Assembly: GCA_963573385.1 (NCBI GenBank)
Contig: CAUYLG010075758.1
Span: forward strand, 1-64,000
Source: Cacajao melanocephalus
Taxonomy: Eukaryota; Chordata; Mammalia; Primates; Pitheciidae
Length of the DNA stretch: 64,000 nucleotides
Reading direction: 5' to 3'
A program made the position numbers and the translations under genes. The notes beneath the pieces are model-generated. The model was not told the origin of the DNA. It saw only the letters and a program-made list of their open reading frames with translations, and made no database searches. Each line of letters begins with the position of its first letter. Within the stretch, counting starts at the first letter, position 1. Of the stretch, positions 50,781 to 61,403 are shown piece after piece.

Positions 50781-52225
50781 AAGCTACTTGCACAGCAAAG
50801 GAAAAAATCAACAGAGTGATGAGACAACCTACAGGATGGGAAAAAACATTTGCAAACTATACGTTTCATAAGTGGTTAATATCTAAAGTAGGTAAGGTAC
50901 TCAAACAATTCAACAGCAAGAAAACATATAACTTGACTTATAAATGGGCAAAATGAATAGACATTTCTCAAAAAAACACATACAAATGGCCAACAGGTGA
51001 GACGTTGACCACCACCTGTGGAAGTCTGGCCTGCAGACCCTGACTCAACAGCGGATGAATGAATGCACTTTCACACCATTACAGTGGTTCAAGTGGACTA
51101 GGGATGGGCGTAGGCTGCTTTCAGAGGGCAAAATGCAACCAATCAACCAAGACTCCCTCTCCATCATTACAATTATTCAGTATGAATTTTTAAACAGAGG
51201 TTCTAAGTCAACACACTGTGAATAATTAACATGGTTAAAAGAGTGGTTTTATGAATGATAAAAGCTTTAGGTTCCAGGCCCAGAGTAAACACTATTAACA
51301 GGTAATTCCCTTTGATCTCCCCCTGAGAGGACCATCCAGCACAAAGTTTACATGAGTAAACAGTTAGAGTAGAGACAAAGGGATGTGGGGTAAACAGACT
51401 CAAACTGGGAAAGCCTCTAATCGTCCCTATCTTCTCCCTAACTTAATGGGCCAGCCGGCAGCCTTCGGCCTACCCCAATTGAAAGGTTTGAGTAAACCTC
51501 TGGATGTGCTTCAGTCTTCCAAAAGGTTTGAGACTATAATCTTTAACTTTCCCTAATAGTCTCCTTAATATTTTGCTGGCCACCCTGAGTGAATATCAAC
51601 AAACAGGTATATGAAAAATGATCCATATCATTAATCACCAGGGAAATGCAAATCAAAACCACAATTAAATATAGCTTCACTCCTGCTAAAATTGCTATTA
51701 TCAAAAAGACAAATGTTAGAGAGGATGTGGGAAAAGGGGAACCCTTAGAGGTTGTTGGTAGAAATGTAAATTAGTACTGCCTTTATGGAAACCAGTATAG
51801 AGGTTCTTCAAAATCTTAAAAGTGAAACAACCATATGACCCAGCAATCCCACTGCTGAGTACATACCCAAAGTTTATGTGTCCAAGAGATATATGTACTC
51901 CCATGTTTATTGCAGTACTATTTACAATAGTCAAGATGTGAAATCAACCTGTGTTCATCAGTAAATTAATGAATAAAGAAATGTGGTATATATGGCAGTG
52001 GAATATTATTAAGACATTAAAAAAGCATGAAATACTGACATGTGTGACATGAATGGAAATGGAGGACATTATGTTAAGTGAAGTAAGCCAGGTCATTCGT
52101 ATGTGAAATCTAAAAAAGTTGATCTCATAGAAGTAGATAATACAATGGTGGCAACCAGAAGCTGGTTGTACATGATACATACATAAACTGTTATGTCAAT
52201 TTTTAAAAATAAAAAGTTATTTTTT
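50781..52225 (+). mobile_element. L1 (L1PB/L1MA-like) ORF2 3' part and 3'UTR, split by a solo LTR
   Basis: 'cttgcacagcaaaggaaaaa', 'gagacaacctacaggatgg', 'acacatacaaatggccaaca' before the LTR, and 'atatgaaaaatgatccatat', 'cagggaaatgcaaatcaaaa', 'tgacccagcaatcccactgc', 'aaaaagttgatctcatagaa' after it. About 250 bases of 3'UTR seem missing before the end near 52,225. Confidence 0.9.
50998..51601. mobile_element. solo LTR (class II ERV-like), 604 bp
   Basis: Starts TG (tgagacgttgacc) and ends CA (tatcaaca), flanked by the exact 6-bp duplication aacagg at 50992-50997 and 51602-51607. Without it, L1 ORF2 reads straight through. Length, TG...CA ends and a 6-bp duplication fit a class II (ERVK-type) solo LTR produced by LTR-LTR recombination. 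I do not name the subfamily. No internal viral sequence is present. Confidence 0.8.
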
Positions 52226-52493
52226 AAAGTTTTAAAAACGTGATTTTTAAAAATATGGTTTATAAATCTTCATTGGATACTGCCTTGAATAAATCAACTG
52301 TAAAAGTATGTTCAGACTTGGGAAACACGAACAAGTTAAATGATATTAAGAAATTATTGTTAATTTAGTTCTGTGTGATATGCAGAACAAGTTATCCTGT
52401 ATAAATATATACTGTAGTATTAGCAGGTGAAATTATATACTGATCTAAAACTTCTTTGAAGCCAACCCCAAGCCAATATCAAGCAGTAGGATA

Positions 52494-53084
52494 CAATAGT
52501 TCCTTCTTATCTAGGAGGCATAGGTTTCAAGACCCTCAGTGGATGCCTAAAACCATGGATAGTACTAAACTCTATATATACAATCATTCCTCTATACATA
52601 GGAGATTGGACCCCTGCAAACACTGAAATCCATGAACACTCAAGTCCTATAGCCTGCCCTGCTGAACTCGCTGAGAGGAAAGTCAGGTTCCATATATGTG
52701 GATTTCACTCATCCAGAGAATACTGTATTTTGAATTTTCATATAAGTGGACCCACACAGCTAAAACCCATGGTGTTTGAGGGTCAACTGTACTACTTTTT
52801 TTAAATCTGGTAATCCAGATGTAAAACCAGATTAAACCAGATTACTGTCTGCGAAGTAAACCACAGACAGGGAGCGTACAAAGCAGATACACTGGACAAA
52901 AGGATGGTTCACGTCAGAGCAGGACAGTAAGAGACTTCATCAAACTATTCAGAATGGCATGCAACTTAAAGTTTAAATTGTTCTGGAACTTTCCTTTTAA
53001 TATTTTTGGATGGGTTGACAGCAGGTAACTAAAACCAAAGAAAGCAAGACAGCAGATAAAAGGAGGATAAATGGGGGACTACCG
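52494..53084. mobile_element. Tigger-type DNA transposon (outer)
   Basis: Left end 'ttcaagaccctcagtggatg', 'cctaaaaccatggatagtac'; right end 'gggttgacagcaggtaacta', 'aaaccaaagaaagc', 'ggataaatgggggactaccg'. These are the two ends of one Tigger/MER44-like element, flanked by TA at 52492-52493 and 53085-53086. Confidence 0.75.
52581..52789. mobile_element. Tigger-type MITE nested in the outer Tigger
   Basis: Ends 'caatcattcctctatacata' and, at the right, 'gtgtttgagggtcaactg' (reverse complement cagttgaccctc, a Tigger/MER2-type terminal repeat). TA flanks at 52579-52580 and 52790-52791. It holds both a MER2-like block ('ggagattggacccctgc') and a Tigger1-like block ('tataagtggacccacacagc'). Confidence 0.7.
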
Positions 53085-53219
53085 TATATAAACCAAAAGT
53101 AGCGAAGGTTGATAATTGAAGCTGAGTGATGGATATATCACTATCTTGGTGTGGTGTATATTTTTGAAATCGTCCACAATAAATTGTTTAAAATAAAAAT
53201 AAAAGACTCATAGATATCT

Positions 53220-53690
53220 CCCTTATTATCTATTGACAAAGGCAGACAAAGCTCCTCTAAATTCCCATTATTTGTCTCATAAATGATTAGCTGAACTGCT
53301 TGTCCCTCTGATCAATTGGAACAAAACACTTGTAAACCACACTTTGGTTAAGATTCTCTCCTTCTCCCCACTCTCTGGCCTTTGGTCCAACCTCAACCTG
53401 AGCCAACATGTAGTTGCTCCTTAAGGGCCACTTCAGGAATATAGGATGGCCTCATGGTAATCTGATCATGTCACCCTTTCTTCTCACTTCCCTATACCCA
53501 GTTTTTTCTAGCCTTGTTACTCCTTTGTGTAAAAGAAAAGTTATTTTTGGCTATCCCTCGAGTTGTTTGCAGGTCTTATGACCATAAGTTCTCTTTGTTG
53601 CAATAATCTTCCTGGCCCTATTGCAATAATACTTCTGAATAAATTCTCTCCTTACTAAGTTTGGATTTTTTTCTTATGTAATAAGGTGAG
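53220..53690 (+). mobile_element. possible ERV LTR (family unknown)
   Basis: A moderately CT-rich stretch ending with 'gttgcaataatcttcctggc', 'ctattgcaataatacttctg' and 'aataaattctctccttacta', which looks like an LTR polyadenylation/R region. I do not recognise the whole and see no clear TG...CA ends. Confidence 0.35.
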
Positions 53691-55077
53691 AAAATAGTGT
53701 ACGTACGTAACTCTCAAAATCTTTTTTTGTGAAGTAGCACTTGAATGAAGATGCAACCCTGGAAGAATCTGGGTTAAAGAGGTGCTAAATTGAGCAGAAA
53801 GCCAGCAGGGCTACAGAGATTGGAGGAAAGGGGACTAACTCATCCTCACCATCGCAGACTCACATTGGGATTGGTAAACAGGTGAGAGTGGGTTGTGGAA
53901 CAGATGAGGGCCCAGAACTTTGATTTCTGTTTTGTTGTTGTAGTTCAACAGCATTGGGGAAAAAATGGTGATATCTTACAGAAACCCAGCAAGGAGTTTG
54001 CCCAATCATGGCAGTCATGAGTATCAGGAAGGAGGATACTATGCCAGGTTTAACCTCTCCTTGGCTCAGTGACAACTGGAAATCTGGCCAGACAAAAGGC
54101 CAGGCATACAGGGTTAGCCCACAGAGACGCTGCCCTATCAGGCATAGGGAAAACACAGTATGAAGACAAAAATCCCTTTTGGGGTGACCATAGTCGTGGA
54201 TCTTTTGTTTATGATGTTGGGAGAGTCCAAGCCACTTGGTGACCAGTGAAAAAAAAACTAATGAATATTTACATGCATTGTTTATGAACAAGTCCTAGAG
54301 CTACATAGACATAAAAATCAATCAAAGGTGAACAAAAACAAATACATATATTGAGACACCCTAAGACCTGGCTGCATTGCTGGCCTCAAGTTCTTCTTTT
54401 AAAGTCCGCTGCTAGAAGATCATATTGGATCCTATTAGTTAAAACCAAGAGTCCTAGATCATGCACAATTACAACAGTCCAAAAACACTCATGCTCTGAA
54501 CAACATTGCTTTGGCATTTCTAAAGCAAAACATACCAGAAATATGTAGAAATTGACAGAAACATAATTATAGTAGGAACTTCAATACTTGCTGCTCCATG
54601 CTTGACTGATGAAGAATAAATAAATAAGGATATTTGTTTCAAATACTACAAATAATAAGGTTCCAAATACTACAAATAATATGGTAAATTTGGGGAGATA
54701 TATCATACTCTGTGCTCTACACAAGTCACTTTTCCATTAAACCTATTTTCGAGAGACTGTTTTACGGTGAAAATGTGCTACAGAATGGGTTTTCTGAGGC
54801 ACGTAAAGATGTTTCATTCATAGAGCTTTCAGCCTAGTAGAAAAGGTAGTTTTGGGACTTGTAACAAATATTCAATTATAAATTGCATTAAGTGCTGTAA
54901 AGGAATAGTATGGACTGTGAGGAAATCGAATTTGTAGGGGGAGGGATAGATTTCCTTTAGGTCTGGTGGTCTGGGAAGAGCTCTCTGGAGACAGAGGCCT
55001 GTGGCAGGCAAAGGAGCCAGCCAGATGTAAACAAAAATAAAATCTAAAGTCCCTTCAGCTGACTGAACAGACCCCTT
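53691..55077. other. sequence of unknown origin, no supported gene
   Basis: The 143-codon minus frame at 53860-54291 has no recognisable domain. A 24-bp tandem duplication lies at 54637-54684. Some pieces may be decayed ERV sequence but I could not place them. Confidence 0.4.
54637..54684. repeat. 24-bp tandem duplication
   Basis: Two adjacent units containing 'tcaaatactacaaataata' and 'ccaaatactacaaataata', exact period 24, two mismatches. Confidence 0.9.
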
Positions 55078-56142
55078 CTTAGCCAAGGGGACCCCAGAGA
55101 AACCTTAAAAAGCTCTTAAGTTCAAAGGTGAGTTCTCTTGGCCACGATGGGACAGGAGGTCACACACACCTCATTATAGCCCCTCTCTTTTGCAGTTTAG
55201 ATGCAACAACTGACCAGCCTTAATGTTAAAATGGAGATAATAAGAGTGATTGAATGACCTTCATGGCAATTAGACATCAGGCCATGCCAGGCAGGGGTTA
55301 AGTCACATACTCCTACACTTAAAGAATAAACTATGTTCTTGGTGGAACCCCGTCTCTATTAAAAATACAAAAAATAGTTGGGCATGGTGGTGTGTGCCTG
55401 TAGTCCCAGCTACTTGGGAGGCTGGGCAGGAGAATAGCTTGAACCCAGGAGCTAGAGGTTGCCGTGAGCTGAGATCACACCACTGCACTCCAGCCTGGCA
55501 ACAGAGCGAGACTCCATCTCAAAAAAAGAAAATTATAAAAAAGAATAAACTATGTTCTAACTGCCACTAGGTTTGTCTTTTTCTCTAGCAGCTAAACAAG
55601 CCCTGGCTTTGAGATAAGCAATATTTAAACAGTTGCAGCTCACTGCCAGATACTGACTAACTGACCATCCCGCTTTTTCCACAGCCATAACTAGTTTTGA
55701 TTGGACAAGGGACTGATTTCAGTAACTTTCTCTTAATAAGAGACCACCAACTATGGACTAGTTCTGGCCTGTTTACAGAGGCTGCGCACCGAGTGCCTTT
55801 GTGTCCCTGCTTCACCTTTTGGCACATGGGGCCTAATTGTAATACTTTCAAATGTGAAGTCTCCACTCCTAAATGAACTTAGGTTGTATGTAACATGCAT
55901 GTTTTTCAGTATGCATGAAGAACACCTTCATGAATATCCGTAACTCCTCCTGCAGTCTATTAAATATGTATTCTTAGCCAACCCATTCAGCATAAATCCT
56001 CATTCCACGCTCTCCTCCCCAGAAATGCTTACTTTTGGATTTTTTGGCCGAGGCTGTACTTTCTGTCTGCAGGTTGTAATTGCCTTTATAAGTAAAGTCT
56101 CCTTTCTACACTTATAAATTGTGTGGTTTTTAAGTTAAAACA
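55078..56142 (+). mobile_element. long ERV LTR (MER21-like?) interrupted by Alu
   Basis: Left part 'accccagagaaaccttaaaa', 'gatgggacaggaggtcacac', 'cattatagcccctctctttt', 'aggccatgccaggcaggggt'; after the Alu 'gccactaggtttgtcttttt', 'gataagcaatatttaaacag', 'ctatggactagttctggcct', and an end 'aaattgtgtggtttttaag' then ttaaaaca. Overall layout is LTR-like, about 850 bp without the Alu. The family name is a guess. Confidence 0.55.
55340..55539 (+). mobile_element. 5'-truncated Alu with 19-bp target duplication
   Basis: Starts in the left arm ('ggtggaaccccgtctctatt') and ends in a short A-rich tail. Exact 19-bp duplication aaagaataaactatgttct at 55321-55339 and 55540-55558 shows a true 5'-truncated retrotransposition, not later deletion. 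Confidence 0.95.
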
Positions 56143-56659
56143 CAGGCAAACACAACAGAGACCATTGCAGATCGGAGACACCATGTGCTGTGGGTCTGAG
56201 ATGAAAAAGTGCATGACATATTCAAGGACCAAACAGAAGGCTGTCCCCTCTATGGCTCCATCTCAGCACAGGAAAAGGGGGCCTGTGATCAAGTGAGGGA
56301 GAAAAAAGGGGCCCAGTTTTGCAGTGTATTTAGGTCTCAATTCTTTCCTTTGAGCAGAAGCAAATGGAGAGCATTCAGCTTGCTGCAGGAGGGCAGGGGT
56401 GCAAACTGATTGACTTATTTAAATCACCTGGCTGGCAGGTAGAGCAGGGCTTGGAAAGCACCACAAATCAACATAGAGGTGAGGGAACAATTCTGGTGGC
56501 TGCTTGGTGGAGGTGGGGGCAGCAGAGGTGGAAACAAAGAGGCTGATGTGAAATATTTTTTTGGTAGATTTGGCAGGTTTTGGTAATAAGTTGGATTTGA
56601 GTAGCATTGGAAAGGGAACAATTGTAAATACCTTTAAGAGAAATAAATATTTTATTGAA
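56143..56659. other. unassigned sequence after the LTR
   Basis: May include ERV internal remnants next to the LTR, but I recognise no primer-binding or protein-coding motif. Overlapping short frames on both strands have no domains. Confidence 0.4.
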
Positions 56660-57110
56660 GACTTTGTGGAGCATTTACAAAAATATATCATATATCGAGT
56701 CATTAAGGAAAACTCAATACATTATCCCAATCAGAAACGCACAAGCCATGGTCTCTGACTACAATTCAATAAAATTAAAATAAAAATGAATGACCATATG
56801 GATACATCAATTCTAACAAGCCATACAATAAAAACTTTGTTCAAAGGCAATATTATAAACATGAATGATTTCATTCATAAACCAAAAAAAAACAAGGAAA
56901 ATAAATTATTCCTTGAACTCAAATTAGAAAAAAGACAAGGACAAAATTCTAGAAAAAGTAAGAGAGGGGAATTAGTAATATCCAGGAAAGAAATGTAGAC
57001 TGGATAAATAAACGAAGAAAATGATTCTTTGAAAATAATAACTTGAAAAAAAGGCAAATGTTTATAATGTCAAGTCAAACACAATAAAGAGAAAAGAGAA
57101 ATACTTGAAT
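56660..57110 (+). mobile_element. L1M ORF2 fragment, endonuclease region
   Basis: 'gccatggtctctgactacaa', 'ttcaataaaattaaaataaa' and 'gaaaatgattctttgaaaat' match the ORF2 endonuclease-to-RT stretch. No open frame. Confidence 0.6.
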
Positions 57111-57384
57111 TTACAGTAACAAATGCTGGTGGGATCTGATACCTGAAGGCAGATAGTTCTTAGAGAGAATGAACTTTGGATCATACAGAATTCTGTTTTA
57201 TTTCTTGCCAGGGGGTCCACATTAGGAATTCCTACCATTGATTTCAGGCAGAGACCTCAGTTAGACTTGCAGAGATATTTTATACAATACTTCTGGGACT
57301 TTAAGAGGAATCCAGCATATTATTAATATTTATTTTCCAACACCTTATCTCTTAGGATGAAGATGGGGGTGCAAGAATGGGAAA

Positions 57385-57721
57385 TGCTATGGACTGCATG
57401 TTCGTGTACTCCCCAGATTCATATATTGAAACCCTAGCCCCAGTAGTACCGTATTTGGAGGTGGGGACTTTGGGAGATAATTAGGTCATAAGGGCAGAGC
57501 CCCATGTTGAGATTAGTGAGCTTATAAGAAGAATATTAGCCCACTCTCTCTCCTGCTCCACTGTGTGAGGATAAAACCTCACAAGAGGGTCTTCACTGGA
57601 ACCCAACCATGCTGGCACACTGATCTCAGACTTCCAGCCTCCAGAACTATGAAAGCAAATTTCTGTTGTTTATAAGCTCCCCAGCCTATGGTACTTTGCT
57701 ACAGCAGCCCAAACTAAAACA
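57385..57721 (+). mobile_element. MLT1-type LTR
   Basis: Nearly complete: starts 'tgctatggactgcatgttcg', then 'aggtggggactttgggagat', 'aattaggtcataagggcaga', 'ccagcctccagaactatgaa', 'atttctgttgtttataagc', ends 'ccaaactaaaaca'. Confidence 0.8.
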
Positions 57722-57744
57722 AGTATCATCTTTATTTCCATCAT

Positions 57745-57900
57745 GATCAGAGCTTATATTTAATGATCCTCGCCGACGGCTTGCTATCTGTGGAACACAT
57801 CAAGGGCTCTACCGGTATCATGTCACTTAATCGTCACTATGACACTGCAACATAGATCTTGTTATCCCCATTTTAACAAATGAGGAAAACAATATTTTTT
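57745..57900 (-). mobile_element. MIR SINE
   Basis: Antisense MIR: 'tcatgtcacttaatcgtcac', 'tatgacactgcaacatagat', 'cttgttatccccattttaac', 'aaatgaggaaaac'. Confidence 0.6.
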
Positions 57901-57939
57901 GTGTTAAAATGTATAAAAAAATTAATAAACATGGAAGCA

Positions 57940-58420
57940 AACTGTGTTTTTAAATGAGATCATTGTAAGTAGTGATAATGTCAATTCTCCCTCAAAGTGA
58001 TGCACGGGTTTAATAAAATTCCAATTAAAATCATAATAGTTTAACTAATCATAGTAAATTTACATTTTATATAAAAAGTGAGTGACTACAGCCAAAAATA
58101 TTTTTTAAATAAAAGAAAAACTAAAGGATTTTTTATATGAAAAAATGAGTGAATACAGCCAAGAATATTTTTTAAATAAAAGAAAAACTAAAGGATTTTT
58201 TCTCTTAGAAACATTAAATCAAGTGCAAAAGTTACTGAAGACCTAACTCAGAAAGAAAATACTCCAGGAGAAATGAGATGTTAGTGTATAATAAAAGAGT
58301 TATTTCAAATCAGTGTGGAAATGATGAGTTGTTTAAAAATGGTGCTGGGGCAATTACCTTTATGTTCTAGAAGACAAAGGAGCATGGATGACTGACCGAA
58401 TGAACAAATAGATGAACATA
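57940..58420 (+). mobile_element. L1M ORF2 fragment
   Basis: 'gtttaataaaattccaatta', 'aaatcataatagttt' and, in both tandem copies, 'tacagcca' with a following 'aaaagaaaaactaaagg' correspond to the ORF2 stretch after the RT domain. Confidence 0.5.
58079..58207. repeat. 67-bp tandem duplication inside L1M
   Basis: 58079-58134 and 58146-58201 match with two mismatches at a constant offset of 67; the similarity also extends a few bases to the left. It is far more similar internally than the surrounding decayed L1 is to its family. Confidence 0.9.
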
Positions 58421-59399
58421 TTTTTTCACCTATCTTTGGAATGATTAGCTAGCCTTGAAAAGGAGCATGTTCTGAAACACTTACTGACAGCATCAAATTA
58501 TTTCAGATGTAATCATCCTTGTTTATTTATTTCTTCCTGAGTTGAAAGAAAGGAAAAAAATATGGAAATCTCAAGGTTTTATGACACATTTAACCTCACT
58601 GTCTCCCCTTTTCCTAATGAATACTGGAAGATTTTCTGAATATCTACTGAGCCTTCAGCACCTTTGGAAATATGGCAAGCACATACATGAAAACAATGGA
58701 GAAAAGCAGAAGACAGAATTGTTAACAACACATTCAGGAGAAGGCATAGCTCGGTAGAGATGGACCAGCAATAAAAAAGGCATTGGAAATGTACAGAATC
58801 ATTATATGCAGAAGAGAAAGAGAAGGGAGGGAGCACGCAGGAGGGAAGGGGTAGACAGGAAGGAATGAATGAGGGCAGAAAAGCAGAGGGCAAATCTGAG
58901 AGATTGGATCAAAGGGAACACCCGGGGGAGTAACAGAGAACAGTGAGATCCTGGTGGAGGGAAGAGAAGCCTTGACTGTGAGTCAGAGGGGTTAGATGTG
59001 CTAGGAGCCAGTGGGACGTTTGGAAGCATCAAGTAACCCAGAAAGATAGTGGCATTAAAGGCACATATGCCTAGCATGATAATGGAAAGGGAGAGGGAGA
59101 AGATGAGATAGATGGTCTCTTTTCATCAAAGTGTCTCAGTCCAGCTTTTTCCCAAAGGGAAAAATAAAAACCACTCCTCACAGGAGCCCTTCCTTCACCC
59201 ACACCCCAGGATGGTTCTCATTTGGCTCATTGTCTTATCAAGGAGTCCTAATCCAATGTCTACCTTTATGTGTCTTAAAAGAATAAATGTTATGTGTGTA
59301 CTATTTTCCCAAGAAAGTTGAAAGTCTTAGGCTGTTTATTTTTTTTGCCACCATAATTGGAAACAGCTTGGAAAAATAGAAGTAAATTAGGCTTAAATT
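58421..59399. other. unique sequence
   Basis: Purine-rich between 58.8 and 59.1 kb; no gene or repeat recognised. The opposing frames at 58.5-59.1 kb are chance. Confidence 0.5.
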
Positions 59400-59545
59400 C
59401 TCATGTTAGTTCTAACACGGAACACTTATTTAACTCTGAGCAAGTAACTTCTCTGGGTCTTGAGTGTCTCACCTGTAAAAAGGGGTATTATTTCCTAAAT
59501 TTCAGGGTTGCTATGAAATAAATGTGTATGTTTGTTTGCATGTGT
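59400..59545 (+). mobile_element. MIR SINE
   Basis: 'aactctgagcaagtaacttc', 'tctgggtcttgagtgtctca', 'cctgtaaaaaggggtattat', 'cagggttgctatgaaataaa' match sense MIR. Confidence 0.65.
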
Positions 59546-60464
59546 GTGTCTATCTATCTTATCTATCATGCCAAACTAGTGTCAAAACCTGTATATATAT
59601 GAAAATAAATTAAGAGGTATATTATTAACAATTATAACCCCTATGCTTTTGAAGATTGGGGCAATATTCTCCAAATAATAATGGTTTTCTTCTTCTGAAA
59701 ACTTACTCATAAAAACAGCCCTTATGACAAATGCACACAAACAATTGGTTTCTGTTACCTTAGTGTAGTGGAACTAAGGTCATATCCTTTTATTAAGTAA
59801 ACGTGTCTCTAAGAGTGGCACTGCCAAGTACAACCACTCTCCAGGACAGTTTGATGAAATAGTTTGCTGTAATTAGCTTTCCCAGAGGAAAAATGAATTT
59901 TAAAATCTCATCAGGTGTTAGGGCTCTGCAGCTTCTCCAGCTGATTACAATTCCATTATTTATTTTGTACATCTGGATGGTAAAAGGAAGCAGCCCTAGC
60001 ATTGGTTTCTCCAAGCTGTCTCCAAACAGGTTTAATAAGAGGATCAGGAGTTTAAATAGGTTTCCAACTGTTAAAAGTAGTTTTCTCATTTTTCATGTTG
60101 ACATTCTCAAAACCAATTTGTCTTCTTGATGTTCTGGCTTGTCACTCCCTCTGGCATGGAAGCCTGTCTCCAATAGGAGGAAGAAGAGACCGTACTCTGT
60201 GACCTTGTGTGAAGGGACTCAGTGATCCCCAGTACACTGACCCACTGGATACTTAGTAAGTAACTACTATATGCTCAGAAATGGAATCAGCACTAAAGAG
60301 AATCCAAAGACGTGCGTTGTCATTTTGTTAGAGAAAGCAGAGTTCAATGAGCTTCATTATAAGAAACAAGGTAAGAGAAATTTAAAGGTTTTATATTATA
60401 TTGTAAGAGATAGAACAATGTTGTAGCAATTCAGAGGAGAAAAAGAAATGTTAAGATATAGAAA
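59546..60464. other. repeat-poor sequence, possible conserved element
   Basis: Includes a small TATC-type run near 59,550. The 59,780-60,130 part is non-repetitive, of balanced composition, and holds frames on both strands (59793-60089 minus, 59893-60129 plus) without domains. It could be a conserved non-coding element; not testable here. Confidence 0.35.
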
Positions 60465-60637
60465 ACTAGTTCTCAACACCACATACCCATCAAAATCATT
60501 CAGGAAGCTATTAAAACTCTCAATACCCAGGCCATACACCAAACCAATTAAATTGGAATCTCTGGCAGTGGGATTTGGCTATATATCTATATCTATATCT
60601 ATATCTATATCTATATCTATCTATCTATATCTATACC

Positions 60638-60668
<31 letters not shown>

Positions 60669-60720
60669 ATACATGTATTTTAAATCTGCACAAATGTGCA
60701 GGCACAATTGAAAACCACTA
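60465..60720. mobile_element. hAT-Charlie MITE (MER5-like) expanded by microsatellites
   Basis: Left end 'ctagttctcaacaccac', internal 'attggaatctctggcagtgg', right end 'gcacaattgaaaaccacta'. The ends form a decayed inverted repeat (tagtggttttcaa against ctagttctcaac). Two microsatellites at 60580-60668 interrupt the middle. Confidence 0.55.
60580..60668. repeat. (ATATCT)n then (GT)n microsatellite
   Basis: About ten hexamer units with a few tetramer slips, running into (GT)n of about 13 units. Confidence 0.95.
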
Positions 60721-60724
60721 ATAT

Positions 60725-60991
60725 AGAGCAGAATAGTCTTCCCGTTCATACTTCTACCAATATTCTGTTCATAACCATTTAAGTAATTGCTAAAAATAGG
60801 GCTTTCCCTAAAGCTCTTATCTTCTGAACATTCACAAGAATCATCCTCGATGCCTTTTTCATGGCAATACAGGCTTTTTCCAGCATTTACTTCCAAACCG
60901 TTCCAGTCTCTGCCCATTATCAAGTTCCAAAGCCGCCTCCACATCGTTAGGTATTTGTTATAGCAACGCCCACTTCTCTGGTACCAATTTC
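60725..60991 (-). mobile_element. MaLR internal-region remnant
   Basis: Joined to the LTR at 60,992 through 'cacttctctggtaccaattt', the same leader arrangement as at 16.35 kb. Further in, 'cccattatcaagttccaaag' fits degraded MaLR internal sequence. No open frame of significance. Confidence 0.65.
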
Positions 60992-61403
60992 TGTTTTAGT
61001 CTTCTTGTGCCCTAGTGAAAGTGATAGAATACTACAGACTGGGTAATTTATAAAGAATAGAGATTTATTTCTTGCAGCTCTAGAGGGAGGCTGGGAATTC
61101 AGGGTCAAGGTGCTGGCAGGTTTCATGAGGGTCCTGTCTCTGCTTCCAAGATGGTGCCCTGAATGCTGCATCCTCCTGAAAGGAGCAATACATCCTCCTC
61201 ACATAGCAGAAGTCAGGAAGACAAAAAAGGGACAAAAATCCCTCTGTCAAGCCCTTTTACAACAGCATGAATCCATTCATGAAAACTAAGCCCTCATGAT
61301 ATAAATGCCTGTCAAAAGTCCCCATCTCTCAACACTGTTGTACTGGGAATTAAATTACAACTTAAATTTTTGGAGGGGACAAAAACACTTAACCATTAAA
61401 GCA
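60992..61403 (-). mobile_element. MaLR LTR (MSTD/MLT1A-like)
   Basis: Minus strand: starts tgctttaatggttaagtg and ends near 'cactagggcacaagaagac' and 'taaaaca'. Plus-strand blocks 'tactacagactgggtaattt', 'aaagaatagagatttatttc', 'ttgcagctctagagggaggc', 'gggtcctgtctctgcttcca' are typical. Confidence 0.85.

Larger units (their letters stand above)
52290..53205 (+). mobile_element. L1M 3'UTR split by Tigger elements
   Basis: 'aaatgatattaagaaattat', 'tatatactgtagtattagca' and 'ggtgaaattatatactgatc' before, and 'gataattgaagctgagtgat', 'ggatatatcactatcttggt' and 'gaaatcgtccacaataaa' after the insertion are consecutive parts of an old L1M 3'UTR. Confidence 0.55.

Noticed and set aside
53860..54291. 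143-codon minus-strand frame
   Set aside because: No recognisable domain; neighbouring sequence looks like decayed LTR-type DNA and is unlikely to be coding.
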